Shown here one piece after another: positions 9,321-18,603 of a stretch of DNA of 64,000 bases (position 1 is its first letter; each line of letters starts with the position of its first letter). Source of the DNA: Pseudomonadota bacterium (GTDB taxonomy: Bacteria; Myxococcota_A; UBA796; GCA-2862545). A program made the position numbers and the translations under genes. The DNA lies in NCBI GenBank assembly GCA_947505245.1, contig CANNIZ010000017.1:1-64000 (forward strand), given 5' to 3'. Below the pieces are notes generated by a model. The model saw nothing but the letters and a program-made list of their open reading frames with translations. It searched no databases and was not told the DNA's origin.

Positions 9321-9808
9321 CTGGCCTTCGCCCCGTCGATCGCGGTGATCAATTCGGTGAAGCCCTTCTCGGCCGAGTAGCCGATCTTCTTGTACGCGAC
9401 GGTGCCGTCAGGGGCGACCACGAACGACGTCGGCATGGACATCACCATGTAGTCGCCGAGCGCGGACGAATCGTTGTCCAGCGCGATGGGAAGGCCAACG
9501 TTGACGGCCTTCAAGAACTTTTCGGCGTCCGCACGCTGGCGATCGACGTTTACGGCGATCCACGTCACGTCGGTGCGCGTCTTCGCGAGCTCCGTCATGG
9601 CGGGCAGTTCGGCCCGGCAAGGACCACACCAGCTCGCCCAGAAGCTCATCACCACGACCTTTCCCTTCTGCGCGCCGAGATCGAACGTGCCGCCGTCGCG
9701 CAGCGGGAGCTGGAACTGCGGCGCCGGGTGCCCCACGATCTCCAGCGCTTCCATTGGAATCATCTCCGGCGGGCCCGCGTAGGCCGCGCCGATCAACAAC
9801 TCCAACAT
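9317..9808 (-). CDS. TlpA/ResA-like periplasmic thioredoxin
   Basis: 163 residues with a short N-terminal secretion signal (about residues 1-12) and a redoxin fold. The active site is WASWCGPC, followed by a TlpA-type central insert and the cis-Pro motif MPTSFVV. Such proteins reduce or shuffle disulfides outside the cytoplasmic membrane, often for cytochrome c maturation. The ATG at 9808 overlaps the upstream gene's stop by 4 nt, and the stop overlaps the VKOR fusion start in the same way. It therefore sits between the ABC exporter genes and a disulfide-forming enzyme, suggesting that the operon handles a cysteine-containing exported substrate. The open frame continuing to 10183 is a shadow of the neighbour. 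Confidence 0.92.
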   Translation of the reverse strand: MLELLIGAAYAGPPEMIPMEALEIVGHPAPQFQLPLRDGGTFDLGAQKGKVVVMSFWASWCGPCRAELPAMTELAKTRTDVTWIAVNVDRQRADAEKFLKAVNVGLPIALDNDSSALGDYMVMSMPTSFVVAPDGTVAYKKIGYSAEKGFTELITAIDGAKAR

Positions 9809-10902
9809 CACGGCTGCACCGGGGGAACGGGGGCCTCGGGTGACGGGCCGCCAGGTGACATCGGAATCGGGGACGTCCCGGAGAGCGCTGCGGTGAGGTC
9901 GTCGACGGCCTCGGACGCGAGCGTCTTGGTGAGCTTGACGGTGGCGCGGTCGTAGCTCGACTTCGCGTAGAACTCGCCGTCCGCCTCGTTCTTTACGATC
10001 TCGACCGTCCACGACTGCGCCGCGCCGTCTTTGCGGCCGGTCGCTGTGTAGCTGAACATCAGCGTGGGCGTGGCGGGGATCTCGTCCGCGTTCGGGTAGC
10101 CCTGCGCGCGCACCTTGATCAGCTTGTCGAGCCAGGTCGCGCCGATCTCGTCCTTCGTGTCGGGCGTCGCGTCGCGCGCCCAATAGGCCTTCTCACGGTC
10201 TTCGCGGTTCTTCTGCACGAAGTTCACCGAGGTGCCCGCGGCGTCGCGCACGAGCACGCTCTCGAGGTCCTTCTCGGCGAAAGGCTGCAGCGCACGCTCG
10301 ACGAGGCGCGTCTTGCCGTACTGCAGCGGGCGAAGATCCTGATCGTCCACCAGGAACACCTTGTCGCCCTGCTTCACGTAGCGGTCGCGCGAACCATACG
10401 TCTCGGCGCCGAGCAGCAGCTCGATCGCCTGCCCACCCTTGTCGACGGTGAGCGTGGCCTTTGGCGCGTCAAAGCCGAACGTCTTCGGGTCGGCCGACGG
10501 GTCCTGCGCGAGCTCGCGGAGCGCCATCAGCGGCGAGAACGCGTCGTAAAGCTTTGCTGCGGCGTCGTTGCCCAAGAACGCAGATTCCTTGATCTCGACC
10601 TCGCCCGCGACCTCGGGAACCGCGGGCGCGTCAGTGTCGCCGGGCGCGACAGGCGGCGCGGCCTTCTTGATCTCTTCGTGGGTGCTCACCCAGGTGTACT
10701 CGCCGGAAGCGTCCTTCTTGTGCTCGAGCGTCACGGTGAGGTCATCTGCCTTCCACGTGATTTTCTGCACGTCGCCCTTGGCGGCCTGGTACATGGCGAC
10801 CTTCGTGTCGTCCGAAGGCTCGTCATCGCGGTGCTGCCAGGTGTACAGCGCACCGGCGAGCGACAGGGCCAGAATGGCCCCGTTGATTGCAACCTGCCTC
10901 AT
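9808..10902 (-). CDS. DUF4340-like membrane-anchored protein
   Basis: 364 residues. One N-terminal membrane helix (residues 4-20) is followed by an extracytoplasmic part with repeated beta-rich modules typical of DUF4340 (AIELLLGAETYGSRDRYVK and similar), an Ala/Pro/Asp-rich insertion around residues 80-105 and a Pro-rich tail. DUF4340 proteins usually follow GldF/GldG-like genes in ABC exporter operons; their biochemical role is not established. The ATG at 10902 has a strong AGGAGG site and overlaps the end of the GldG-like gene by 4 nt. The long open frame continuing to 12384 is out-of-frame sequence of that neighbour. Confidence 0.85.
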   Translation of the reverse strand: MRQVAINGAILALSLAGALYTWQHRDDEPSDDTKVAMYQAAKGDVQKITWKADDLTVTLEHKKDASGEYTWVSTHEEIKKAAPPVAPGDTDAPAVPEVAGEVEIKESAFLGNDAAAKLYDAFSPLMALRELAQDPSADPKTFGFDAPKATLTVDKGGQAIELLLGAETYGSRDRYVKQGDKVFLVDDQDLRPLQYGKTRLVERALQPFAEKDLESVLVRDAAGTSVNFVQKNREDREKAYWARDATPDTKDEIGATWLDKLIKVRAQGYPNADEIPATPTLMFSYTATGRKDGAAQSWTVEIVKNEADGEFYAKSSYDRATVKLTKTLASEAVDDLTAALSGTSPIPMSPGGPSPEAPVPPVQP

Positions 10903-12758
10903 CGCGTCCTCCTGCGCAGCGTGGTGAACAGGCCGCCCGCGGCCAGGACAATTCCGGGGACTCCGAAGATCGTGCCCCAGAACCACGCGATGTCGTCGTC
11001 CTTGGTGTGGTCGAGCTTCACGTCTTCTTCGCTCTCGACCTTGCCAGCGATCTCTTCGTCGCCCACCAGCCAGCGGCCAGCGTCCAACACGAGCTGGTTG
11101 TTGCCATCGGAGCCCGCGAGCGCCGGGTCCGAATAGGCGGACACGTCGCCCTGGACGAGCGCGCGCCACTGCTTGGGCCCCGCTTCGGTCGGGTTGGCGA
11201 CGTCGCCTTCCACGGCGAACATGAGCGTGAACGTCTCGGACTTCTCGTCCGCGTCCTGCTCGAAGTTGGCGTTGGCGTCGATCCACGTGCCTTCGGGCGA
11301 CCGCAACAGGACCGTGCGCTTGCCGTTGCCGACCGTCTCGGTCAGCGTGGTCGCCGTCGGCGTGAGCACGAACGCCTGGGTGCTGAACTTCGAGAGCGTG
11401 CTGGTGACGGCGTGCGTGCCGTAGCGGTTGGTCGCGACGAGCACGTAGTCCGAGGGGCCGCGACCCTGTGGGACGTAGTACTTCTTGTTCGCGACCGGGG
11501 AGGTGCCCGCTTCGATGCCGAGCCACGCGAGCAGCTCGGGGAGGCGATCGCCGCCGGGCTCGACCATGATCCACAACGAGCCGCCGCGCTGGACGTACGC
11601 CTCGATGGCCGCGATCTCTTCGGGCATGAGCGCCTGCTCGGGGGCCGCGATCACCAGGAACGCCGCGTCGTCGGGGATGGCGTCGGCCGAGCCGTCCATC
11701 ACGCCGAGCGTCTTGATCTTGTAGTTCAGCTGCTCGAGGCGCTGCTTGAACGTGTTCAGCTTGCGGAGGGGGTCCTCCTTCTCCTTCGAGGACGCTTCGC
11801 CGTGGCCGACGAGCAGGTAGGCCGTGCGGTTTCCGCGCGCGATCTTGAGCAGGTTCTTCTGCACGGTCTCGTCGAGCTTCTTCAGGTCCCGCTTGGCCTT
11901 GTCCATCTCGACGCCGATCTTGAACTTCTCGATCTGGTCGCCGCGCTTGAGCGCGATGTACCCGTTCTCGCGGACCTTCATGTCCTCGGCGAGCTTGGGA
12001 TCGACGGCCTGGTCGGTGACGGTGACCGCGAGCTTTCCGCCGCTCTGGGCTTCGATCTTGCGGAAGTAGCCAGCGACCTCGGTGAGCACGTCGCTCGCCG
12101 GCGGGAAGAACAACACGACCTCGATCGGCTCGTCCAGCGTCGATGCGAGCTTCAGCGTGCTCTCGCCCGGGTCGGTGACCTTGAAGTAGCTCGTGTCGTA
12201 GTCCCACACGTGCTTGCTGGCGACGTAGTTGAGCGGGAACAGCAGCGCGATGCCGAACGCGGCCGCGAGGCCCGCCTCCATCGACTTCTGCGCAGCGTTC
12301 ACCGGCAACATCATCGGATGGTTCGCGAGCGCGCGGTCGATCCACATCATCGGGAACGCACCCGCGATAGCGACAATCGGCCACAGGCTGCCCCAGACAG
12401 CGTTCCAGGTCGCCCGGCTGTCGTCCGCGAGACCGAGCGCGGCCGTCGCCGTGTCCGTCGTGAGTCCGTACAGCAACAGCGACGAAGCCGCGAGCAACGC
12501 GAACACGAGCGCGCGCTGCTCACCGGCCTTGCGGGCGGCCTGAGCCGCCATCATGCGCCGCACACGGAGGCCGACCGCGGTTGCGAGCACCACGAACCCG
12601 CCGCCGATGAAGGCCCAGTAGGTGGTGTCTTCGTGGAAGAACCGCTCACCCGCGAACACCAGCAGGAGGCCGGCGAGCACGAGCGGCGACACGGACGTGG
12701 TGGCCTCGAGGATCGCGGCGAACACGACGAGGACGCCGACGAGGAGTTTGAGCATCAT
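10899..12758 (-). CDS. GldG-like ABC exporter accessory protein
   Basis: 619 residues. The N-terminal 190 residues contain about five hydrophobic helices. They are followed by an extracytoplasmic domain of the ABC-type auxiliary family related to GldG, with beta strands such as AYLLVGHGE and FLVIAAPEQAL...IEAYVQRGGSLWIMVEP, which resemble a glutamine-amidotransferase-like fold. A final membrane helix lies near residue 595, followed by a basic tail RRRTR. In gliding Bacteroidetes GldG works with GldA and GldF; homologues are widespread in non-gliding bacteria, where the substrate is unknown. The start codon ATG-ATG at 12758 overlaps the permease stop by 4 nt. Confidence 0.85.
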   Translation of the reverse strand: MMLKLLVGVLVVFAAILEATTSVSPLVLAGLLLVFAGERFFHEDTTYWAFIGGGFVVLATAVGLRVRRMMAAQAARKAGEQRALVFALLAASSLLLYGLTTDTATAALGLADDSRATWNAVWGSLWPIVAIAGAFPMMWIDRALANHPMMLPVNAAQKSMEAGLAAAFGIALLFPLNYVASKHVWDYDTSYFKVTDPGESTLKLASTLDEPIEVVLFFPPASDVLTEVAGYFRKIEAQSGGKLAVTVTDQAVDPKLAEDMKVRENGYIALKRGDQIEKFKIGVEMDKAKRDLKKLDETVQKNLLKIARGNRTAYLLVGHGEASSKEKEDPLRKLNTFKQRLEQLNYKIKTLGVMDGSADAIPDDAAFLVIAAPEQALMPEEIAAIEAYVQRGGSLWIMVEPGGDRLPELLAWLGIEAGTSPVANKKYYVPQGRGPSDYVLVATNRYGTHAVTSTLSKFSTQAFVLTPTATTLTETVGNGKRTVLLRSPEGTWIDANANFEQDADEKSETFTLMFAVEGDVANPTEAGPKQWRALVQGDVSAYSDPALAGSDGNNQLVLDAGRWLVGDEEIAGKVESEEDVKLDHTKDDDIAWFWGTIFGVPGIVLAAGGLFTTLRRRTR

Positions 12759-13480
12759 TGCCAGCGCCTCCCCTCGAGAGAACGGGTCGCGAGCATCAAG
12801 AAGCCCCAGGTGAGCGAAAGGTAGAAGATCACGCTGTTCGACAGCAGCTTGCCCTTCTCGAAGCTCTGGTAGTGCTTGTCGAACAGGGCCACGTAAGCGA
12901 CCACGTCCGAGAACGGCGAGTCGACGAGGTCCGACAGGAGCCAGCACACGAGGAAGGTGACGACGATCACGGCGGTGACGAGCAGGGCCGGGATCTGTGA
13001 ACGGAACAGCGACGAGCTGAAGATGCCCATCGCGGTGACCGTGGAACCGCACAGCAACGCGCCGAGGTACCCGACGGCGATGTGGCTGTAGCTCACCTTG
13101 CCGTTCACGAAGATCAGCGCAGGCATGTACGTCGAGAGCAACATGAGCACGGTGAACATGCCCATCGCGGCCAGGTATTTACCGAGCACGATCTGCCACT
13201 CTTTGAGCGGCGAGGTGTGGAGCAGCACGTCGGTGCCGGTCTGACGCTCTTCGGCGATGGAGCCCATGGTGAATGCGACCGGCGCGCACATGCCGACGCC
13301 GAACAGCGTCTCGAAGAACTTTTCGAGCACCTCGTGGCTGTACCGGGCGCCGTTGCCCATGGCGAACGCCTGGAACCAGATGCCGATCACGAACAGAACG
13401 GTGCCGAGAATCAGCCAGCCGCTGTAGCCGTTGAAGTACGCGCTGAAATTGCGTCGAGCGATGAGAAGGGCGTTTGTCAT
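12755..13480 (-). CDS. ABC-2 type permease, GldF-like
   Basis: 241 residues with six predicted membrane helices and the compact architecture of GldF/ABC-2 permeases. The cytoplasmic segment SIAEERQTGTDVLLHTSPLKEWQIVLGKYLAA is a hallmark of this group: it couples to the ATPase and precedes the third helix. It is translated from ATG at 13480, overlapping the ATPase stop by 4 nt, and overlaps the GldG-like start by 4 nt. Together with the ATPase (13477-14406) it forms the core exporter of this operon. Confidence 0.9.
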   Translation of the reverse strand: MTNALLIARRNFSAYFNGYSGWLILGTVLFVIGIWFQAFAMGNGARYSHEVLEKFFETLFGVGMCAPVAFTMGSIAEERQTGTDVLLHTSPLKEWQIVLGKYLAAMGMFTVLMLLSTYMPALIFVNGKVSYSHIAVGYLGALLCGSTVTAMGIFSSSLFRSQIPALLVTAVIVVTFLVCWLLSDLVDSPFSDVVAYVALFDKHYQSFEKGKLLSNSVIFYLSLTWGFLMLATRSLEGRRWQ

Positions 13481-14406
13481 GCCGATCCCTCCTTTGCGAG
13501 GCCGAGGAAGATCTGTTCGAGGTCCGTCGCAGGCTCTTGAACGAGCCGAACGCCGAAGCCGGCGGCCGCGACTGCGGGGACGAACTGTTCGCGTACGTCA
13601 GACGTGAGCTCGACCAGCGCGGCCGCGTACGGCGGGCTCGCGGGCTGCGTCTCCACCGACTTCACGGTTGGCTGCGCCTTGAGCCAGGCCTCGAACGCGG
13701 CCTGATCACCGCGCACGGTGAGCAACAGGCGCGTGTGGCCGACGCTCGCGGCGAGCTCGTGTTCCGTGCCGACCGCGACCATGCGGCCGTCCTTGAGCAC
13801 GAAGATGCGGTCGCACGTCTGGCTGATCTCGCCGAGGATGTGGCTCGACACGAGCACCGCGCGGCCCTTGCCGAGCGAGCGGATGACGCGGCGCATCTCT
13901 ACGATTTGCACTGGATCAAGGCCGGAGATCGGCTCATCCAAGATGACGAGGCGCGGGTCGTGGATCACGGCCTGCGCGATGCCGACGCGCTTGCGGTACC
14001 CGTGCGACAACGTCGCGATGACCTGGTCCTTGCGATGCACGAGGTCCGTCAGCTTGAGGACCTCCGCGAGTCGCGACTCGCAGCGGGCCGCGGTCATGCC
14101 TTTGAGGCGACCGATGTGCCGAAGGAACGCGGACACCGTCATGTCGCGGTACAGCGGCGGCTCTTCGGGCAGGTACCCGATCTTGCCCATCATGGTCTCG
14201 GGGTTGGCGGACACGTCCACGCCGTCCACCAGCACCTTTCCGGCCGACGGCGCGAGCACGCCCGCGAGCACCTTCAGGGTGGTGCTCTTGCCGGCCCCGT
14301 TCAGGCCGAGCAGGCCGATGATCTCCCCCTCCTTCACGTGGAAGGAGACGTCCCGCAGGGCCGCAAACTCGCCGTAGTACCGGGTAAGCCCGGAGACCTC
14401 GATCAT
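13477..14406 (-). CDS. ABC transporter ATPase, GldA-like
   Basis: 309 residues. Walker A is GLNGAGKST, the Q-loop region is YLPEEPPLY, the signature motif is LSHGYRKRVGIAQA, Walker B is LVILDEP and the switch His follows in SSHILGE. About 75 C-terminal residues form the additional domain seen in drug/Gld-type ABC-2 ATPases. It energises export by the permease encoded next. The ATG at 14406 follows a GGAGGG ribosome-binding site; the frame is open to 14463 but that extension has no site. It is the first gene of the six-gene minus-strand operon. Confidence 0.93.
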   Translation of the reverse strand: MIEVSGLTRYYGEFAALRDVSFHVKEGEIIGLLGLNGAGKSTTLKVLAGVLAPSAGKVLVDGVDVSANPETMMGKIGYLPEEPPLYRDMTVSAFLRHIGRLKGMTAARCESRLAEVLKLTDLVHRKDQVIATLSHGYRKRVGIAQAVIHDPRLVILDEPISGLDPVQIVEMRRVIRSLGKGRAVLVSSHILGEISQTCDRIFVLKDGRMVAVGTEHELAASVGHTRLLLTVRGDQAAFEAWLKAQPTVKSVETQPASPPYAAALVELTSDVREQFVPAVAAAGFGVRLVQEPATDLEQIFLGLAKEGSA

Positions 14407-14435
14407 GGTCCCTCCGCCCGCATTGCGGGCGCGTG

Positions 14436-14463
14436 CCTTTAGCCAGTGGACCTCGTACGTCAA
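14436..14463 (-). promoter_or_regulatory. Candidate sigma70-type promoter of the exporter operon
   Basis: On the minus strand, TTGACG (14463-14458) and TAAAGG (14441-14436) are separated by 16 nt and end 29 nt before the ATG of the ABC ATPase. Sequence resemblance only; in such GC-rich DNA a chance match is possible. Confidence 0.35.
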
Positions 14464-14515
14464 GGTCAGGGCTTGTCACGTTCAACCAGGGGCGTTTGGC
14501 GTGGTATAGGGAGAC

Positions 14516-15898
14516 ATGCGCGGATTCGGGCTCCTGGGGGCGTACCTCGCCGCATGCAACCGCGGCGAAGAATCGGACACGCCGGCGGCGCCGACGGCGC
14601 CGGTGGTGGTGTATTTCGTGGTGGACACGCTGGGCGCGAGCGCGGCAGCGGAAACCGACTTCTGCGCGGTCGTCAGCTCGGTCGCGGGGGCGCACGGCCT
14701 CGAAGCCGCCTGCGTAAGCGACGCGTTGGCGCCGTCGTCCTGGACTGGCGAGTCCCACGTTCGAATGTTGTGGCCTGAACACCTGATCGGCTCGCGACGA
14801 CGCGCGGAGGTCCCCGATTGCGATACCCGCTCGGTGCTGGCGACGATCGCCGAAGCGACCGGTGGCCCGTACGTCGTCGGCGCTCAAAACAGCGTGATCG
14901 GCGCGGTGGAAGCTGGCACCTGCAGGAGCGGGCAGAACCCGTGGCTGGTCGGCGCAGACGAGGTCCACCGCGGGGAGCGGGACGGGGACGACAGCCCCGT
15001 CGCCGACGGGATCACCGATCTGCTCGCAGCGACGGCCGCAGGCGGCCCCGCAGCGGCGTTGCTGAATTCCGTCGAAGCGGGCTCGCACCTGCCGCGGTGC
15101 GCGGACGACGCGACCACGGCTTCCTGTCAGGGCCTGTACGCGCTCGCGGTCGAATACGGCCAGGCCAACCCCGACCTGCCCGACGAGCGCCGCGCGGCGT
15201 GGTGGGCCGACGGTCAACACACCTTCCGCTTCTTCGGTGAGGTCCAATCGCGCGGGGACGTCGCCCGCGCCGCACCGCTCGTCGCGGGGACGATTCGTGA
15301 GCGCATCCTCGGCCATCAAGCGCGGACCGTTGTGGACCGCCTGGAAGCGCTGATCGGCGGGCTGCAGGAGCAGGGTCGCCTGGACGACCTCACGCTCGTG
15401 GTCCTGTCCGATCACGGCGAGAACCCGTGCTTCGCCGATCCCATGAGCGGCCAGGTCAATTGTGCCCACACGGGCGCGCCCACCGAGTGGACAGCTTCGG
15501 TTCCAGTCGTGGTGGTGCCAGCGTCCCGCGCCGCTGAGTGGCGCGCGGGCGGCCTCCTCGGCGGTGAGGGTGCGCCGTGGAGCACCAGCGCGTTGGCGTG
15601 GGGCCTCATCGACGCCGCCGGGGTCGTCCCGCCATCGACGTGGCCCGAACCGCCAACGCCGGGGGTCGCGACGAGCTGGTCGTGCAGGCCCCAGAGCCGG
15701 ACGGCCGGCGGACCGCGATGGTCCGCCCTCCACGTCTCGGAGCAGGGTTCGCTGCGATGTTCGGAGGGGAGGTGCGGCGCCTGGACGTGGGGCGCCCTGG
15801 CCGGACCTACGGCGGTCCCCTCACCGTTGGCTGCGGTGCCACCCGAACTCGCGCCCTACGCCGGGCCCCCCGACTGGTCGACGAACGCATGCCAGTGA
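14516..15898 (+). CDS. Sulfatase-like lipoprotein
   Basis: 460 residues. The N-terminus has a lipobox-like LAAC (Cys14), so it is probably a lipoprotein. Residues 30-330 resemble the alkaline phosphatase/sulfatase superfamily: the first metal-binding strand VVVYFVVDTLGA (Asp37), the nucleophile region SSWTGESHVRML, and the late metal-binding motif LTLVVLSDHGEN. The formylglycine motif Cys/Ser-x-Pro-x-Arg is not visible at the nucleophile position, so a phosphatase or phosphotransferase activity, or loss of activity, is as likely as sulfatase. The last 120 residues are Pro/Trp-rich with several cysteines. The gene starts 109 bp from the divergent ABC operon and overlaps the next gene by 10 nt. 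Confidence 0.75.
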   Translation: MRGFGLLGAYLAACNRGEESDTPAAPTAPVVVYFVVDTLGASAAAETDFCAVVSSVAGAHGLEAACVSDALAPSSWTGESHVRMLWPEHLIGSRRRAEVPDCDTRSVLATIAEATGGPYVVGAQNSVIGAVEAGTCRSGQNPWLVGADEVHRGERDGDDSPVADGITDLLAATAAGGPAAALLNSVEAGSHLPRCADDATTASCQGLYALAVEYGQANPDLPDERRAAWWADGQHTFRFFGEVQSRGDVARAAPLVAGTIRERILGHQARTVVDRLEALIGGLQEQGRLDDLTLVVLSDHGENPCFADPMSGQVNCAHTGAPTEWTASVPVVVVPASRAAEWRAGGLLGGEGAPWSTSALAWGLIDAAGVVPPSTWPEPPTPGVATSWSCRPQSRTAGGPRWSALHVSEQGSLRCSEGRCGAWTWGALAGPTAVPSPLAAVPPELAPYAGPPDWSTNACQ

Positions 15899-17112
15899 CT
15901 TTCTTCCTCGCGTTCGCCGCTATCGTCGGGTGTACCGGCGCGGACACCGACTCCGACACGGGTGGAACGGCGCTCGTCGTCGGGCCGGTGGACGATTTTC
16001 CCCAGGTCGCCTGTGACGCCGCGGGCGACGAAGGGCTCGCGCTGCACGTGCTCGCGGGTGCGGTCCCACGCTACGACGACGGATATGCCGTGTTCGTCCG
16101 CGTCTGGCCCGATCACCGGCCCGGCTTCGAGGAGGTGCTCCCGTCGCCCCCCGCCCTCGAGCGCGGCGCGGTCGTGGTCACGCTGCTCGAACCTGGAACT
16201 TCGATGGACGGTCACGCGAGCGGCGGACCGGTCGGAGAGTCGGGCACCGCGCGCGTCGAGGCCGTGAACTGCGCGCTCCGCTACGTTCGTGGCGACACGT
16301 TCCCCGTGACCGCCGGTCCGGTCGTGCTCACGGGCGTGTCGTTCGGCGCAGGCACGGTGATGCACGCGGCGCTCGAGCCCCTCGCCGACGGGGCCGTCCT
16401 GTTCGAGGCGCCGCTCGTCGACCAGCTCGTCACGCTCGAACCCACGCCGCAGCGGACGCTCGACCCGTCGTTCGTCCCCGGGACGTGCACGCTCGATGGC
16501 GGCTGCCCGTTCCCCGGCCGCGGGCCCGCGCTCGTGTGGAGCGGGAGCGACCTGTTTCACGACCTGAACAGCGATCGCGTCAAGGACGACGGCGAACCCG
16601 TGCTGGCGCTGATGCAGGACCCGACGGGTGGTTCGCTCGGCCTCCCGTCGGTCGAGTTGTTCGACGAGGTCGCCGCCAACTCTGCCACGGTGTTCGACGC
16701 CGCGGTGCCCGCGCGCTGGCCGACGCGCGCCGCGACGTTGGCCTACTGGGCGTCGCGCGACGCGACCGTACCTCTCCAGCGCGTGCGCGACGAGGGCCTC
16801 GGTCGCTGGCTGTTCATCGCCACCGCGACGGATCACGTCCAGGTACTGCACGAGCACGTGCGCGTGATGCAGGAGGCGCTGCCCCACGCGGCCTGGTTCC
16901 GCCTCGACCCGGACGCCGCGTACCTGTCGCTCGTCGGCGCGCCCGCCGGGCTCGAATTTCCGGCGTTCGCGACCGTCGCGGATCCCGACGCCCCGGGCGC
17001 CCTGCCCGAGGCGCCCGACGGGTTGATCACGCTGGCTGCGGAGCTGGAGCTCGCCGATCGCGCCCACGCGAACGACTGGAGCGACGACCTCGACGCGGTG
17101 CTCGCTCCCTGA
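15889..17112 (+). CDS. Lipoprotein with alpha/beta-hydrolase-like motifs
   Basis: 407 residues from the ATG at 15889, which gives a signal peptide with lipobox AIVGC; the frame is open further upstream, but only inside the sulfatase-like gene. A short Asp/Thr-rich stalk follows the lipidated Cys. A nucleophile-elbow-like GVSFGAG (Gly-x-Ser-x-Gly) lies near residue 145. A later SRDATVP Asp and an ATDHVQ His are placed as in alpha/beta hydrolases (dienelactone hydrolase or esterase type). The family is inferred from motif order alone. It overlaps the previous gene by 10 nt and converges on the CotH gene with a 3-bp gap. Confidence 0.65.
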   Translation: MPVTFFLAFAAIVGCTGADTDSDTGGTALVVGPVDDFPQVACDAAGDEGLALHVLAGAVPRYDDGYAVFVRVWPDHRPGFEEVLPSPPALERGAVVVTLLEPGTSMDGHASGGPVGESGTARVEAVNCALRYVRGDTFPVTAGPVVLTGVSFGAGTVMHAALEPLADGAVLFEAPLVDQLVTLEPTPQRTLDPSFVPGTCTLDGGCPFPGRGPALVWSGSDLFHDLNSDRVKDDGEPVLALMQDPTGGSLGLPSVELFDEVAANSATVFDAAVPARWPTRAATLAYWASRDATVPLQRVRDEGLGRWLFIATATDHVQVLHEHVRVMQEALPHAAWFRLDPDAAYLSLVGAPAGLEFPAFATVADPDAPGALPEAPDGLITLAAELELADRAHANDWSDDLDAVLAP

Positions 17113-17115
17113 AGG

Positions 17116-18603
17116 TCACGGCGCGACGGCGTCCGCCCAGACCGCGCGCGCGGCGAGCCAGTCCGCGAGGTACGCGCGCTCGCCGTCATAGTCGAGGAAA
17201 TCGGACTGCCGGTCCCCCGCCCAGCCGCCGTAGCTGAAGTAGTCCGGGCCCCACTTGTCGAAGTCGCGACGCGCGGCGGGGTCGATCGCCGCGTCATACG
17301 CGTCGAGGTGGGCCTGCAGCGAGGCCGCGGAGAACGGGCCCGTCGTCAGGTCGGTCCAGCGCGCCGCCAGCGCTGCGTGGGTCGTGGGATCGTCCTGCAG
17401 GCGCGCAAAGATCTCATTGGGCCAGCGAAAGTCATCCGCCGCGTCGGCGGGCACGCGGATCGTCCGCCAGTCCTGGCCGAAGCTGTGGTTCATGTCCCAC
17501 GGCGCGTAGCGGACGCGACCGCTCGGCGGCTCGGGGTAGAGGTACGCGTTCTTTCCCGCAGAGTCGCCGGCGGAGGCGAAGCGAACGAACAGGTACCAGT
17601 CCATGAACTCGGTCGGGTCGAGGTAGGCGCTTAGCCCCGACGCGAACGCGGCGGCGTCCGAGTCCGCGGTGAACGCCACGAGCGCGTCGAGCGCAGCCCA
17701 GTCATCTGCGACCCCCTCCTTCAGCTCGTAGCCGTCATGCAAGGTCCACTTCGGGTCGCCGTACGCGTTGGTGCGGCGAAAGTTCGCGTCGTGGTTCACG
17801 GACTTGTAGAGCGGCCCCGTCGCGTCGAGCCCCATGTCGGCGAGGAACCGCGCGTCCACACGATCGGCCGCGACGAACAGGCCGTGGAACCCGCCGTTCA
17901 GGTACACCACGACGAACGCGGTGCGCGGCGTGAGGCGGGCAACGCCCTGGTGTTCGGCCATTTCGGCCCACAGATCGAAGGCGAGCTTCTGGCGAACGTA
18001 GCTCGCGTCGTCGAACGTGGTGAGCAACACGAGCTCGTCGGGGGTCCCGAGGCCCCAATCGTCAAGATTGACCTTGTCATCGAGCGTCACCGCGTAGCCG
18101 GGCTTCGGGTAGTTGCTCGACGACGCGCCGCGGATCTTCATCCGACCCGTGTGCATCGAACCGTCGATCCATGCGGTAGCAGGCACGTCCTCGCTCATCA
18201 ATTCGCTCTCGGCGAACAAATGGATCACCGGAAGTCCGAACTCGCGCAGGTACGTGCCGGGGTCGGGAGGCACGTCGCCAGGCGCGTCCACTGCGTCCAC
18301 GACGTCGATCGACAACGCGACGACCTCGGCGTCGCCGCCGGTCACCGGCCGCTCGAACACGGCGATCGGATACGTCCCAGCCGCGTCCAGACCCGGCGTC
18401 CAGGTGATTGCGCGTCCGTCGAACGAGGCGCCGACGGGCAGCCCGGACGCGGTGGCCTCGTACACCGCCGGTCCCGTACAACGCACCACGATCGTGACGG
18501 GCTCACCCTCGAGGACCCAGGCCGGGGCGGTCACCTCGGCGGCACAAGGGGCCGCAAGCGCGGGCGCGTTCGGGGTGCAGGCGAGCGCCAAGAGGACGAG
18601 CAT
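17116..18603 (-). CDS. CotH-type lipoprotein
   Basis: 495 residues. The start at 18603 gives a very short signal peptide with lipobox LALAC. After an immunoglobulin-like N-terminal module (residues 15-110), the bulk matches the CotH family (spore coat kinase CotH): GRMKIRGASSSNYPKPGYAV, WGLGTPDELVLLTTFDD, VRQKLAFDL, and RYAPWDMNHSFG. CotH of spore formers is an atypical protein kinase; bacterial lipoprotein homologues are common in Myxococcota-like genomes and of unknown role. It is divergent from the gene starting at 18626, with only 22 bp between starts. Confidence 0.85.
   Translation of the reverse strand: MLVLLALACTPNAPALAAPCAAEVTAPAWVLEGEPVTIVVRCTGPAVYEATASGLPVGASFDGRAITWTPGLDAAGTYPIAVFERPVTGGDAEVVALSIDVVDAVDAPGDVPPDPGTYLREFGLPVIHLFAESELMSEDVPATAWIDGSMHTGRMKIRGASSSNYPKPGYAVTLDDKVNLDDWGLGTPDELVLLTTFDDASYVRQKLAFDLWAEMAEHQGVARLTPRTAFVVVYLNGGFHGLFVAADRVDARFLADMGLDATGPLYKSVNHDANFRRTNAYGDPKWTLHDGYELKEGVADDWAALDALVAFTADSDAAAFASGLSAYLDPTEFMDWYLFVRFASAGDSAGKNAYLYPEPPSGRVRYAPWDMNHSFGQDWRTIRVPADAADDFRWPNEIFARLQDDPTTHAALAARWTDLTTGPFSAASLQAHLDAYDAAIDPAARRDFDKWGPDYFSYGGWAGDRQSDFLDYDGERAYLADWLAARAVWADAVAP

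Noticed and set aside
7521-9380. 619-codon plus-strand open frame opposite the VKOR fusion
   Set aside because: Antisense shadow; the minus strand carries CxxC, DsbA and FGE motifs in order.
10887-12824. 645-codon plus-strand open frame opposite the GldG-like gene
   Set aside because: Antisense shadow; the minus-strand operon has overlapping starts and stops and clear membrane helices.
14473-14510. Sigma70-like promoter for the sulfatase-like gene (TTGTCA and TATAGG)
   Set aside because: The spacing of 26 bp is too long for a normal promoter.
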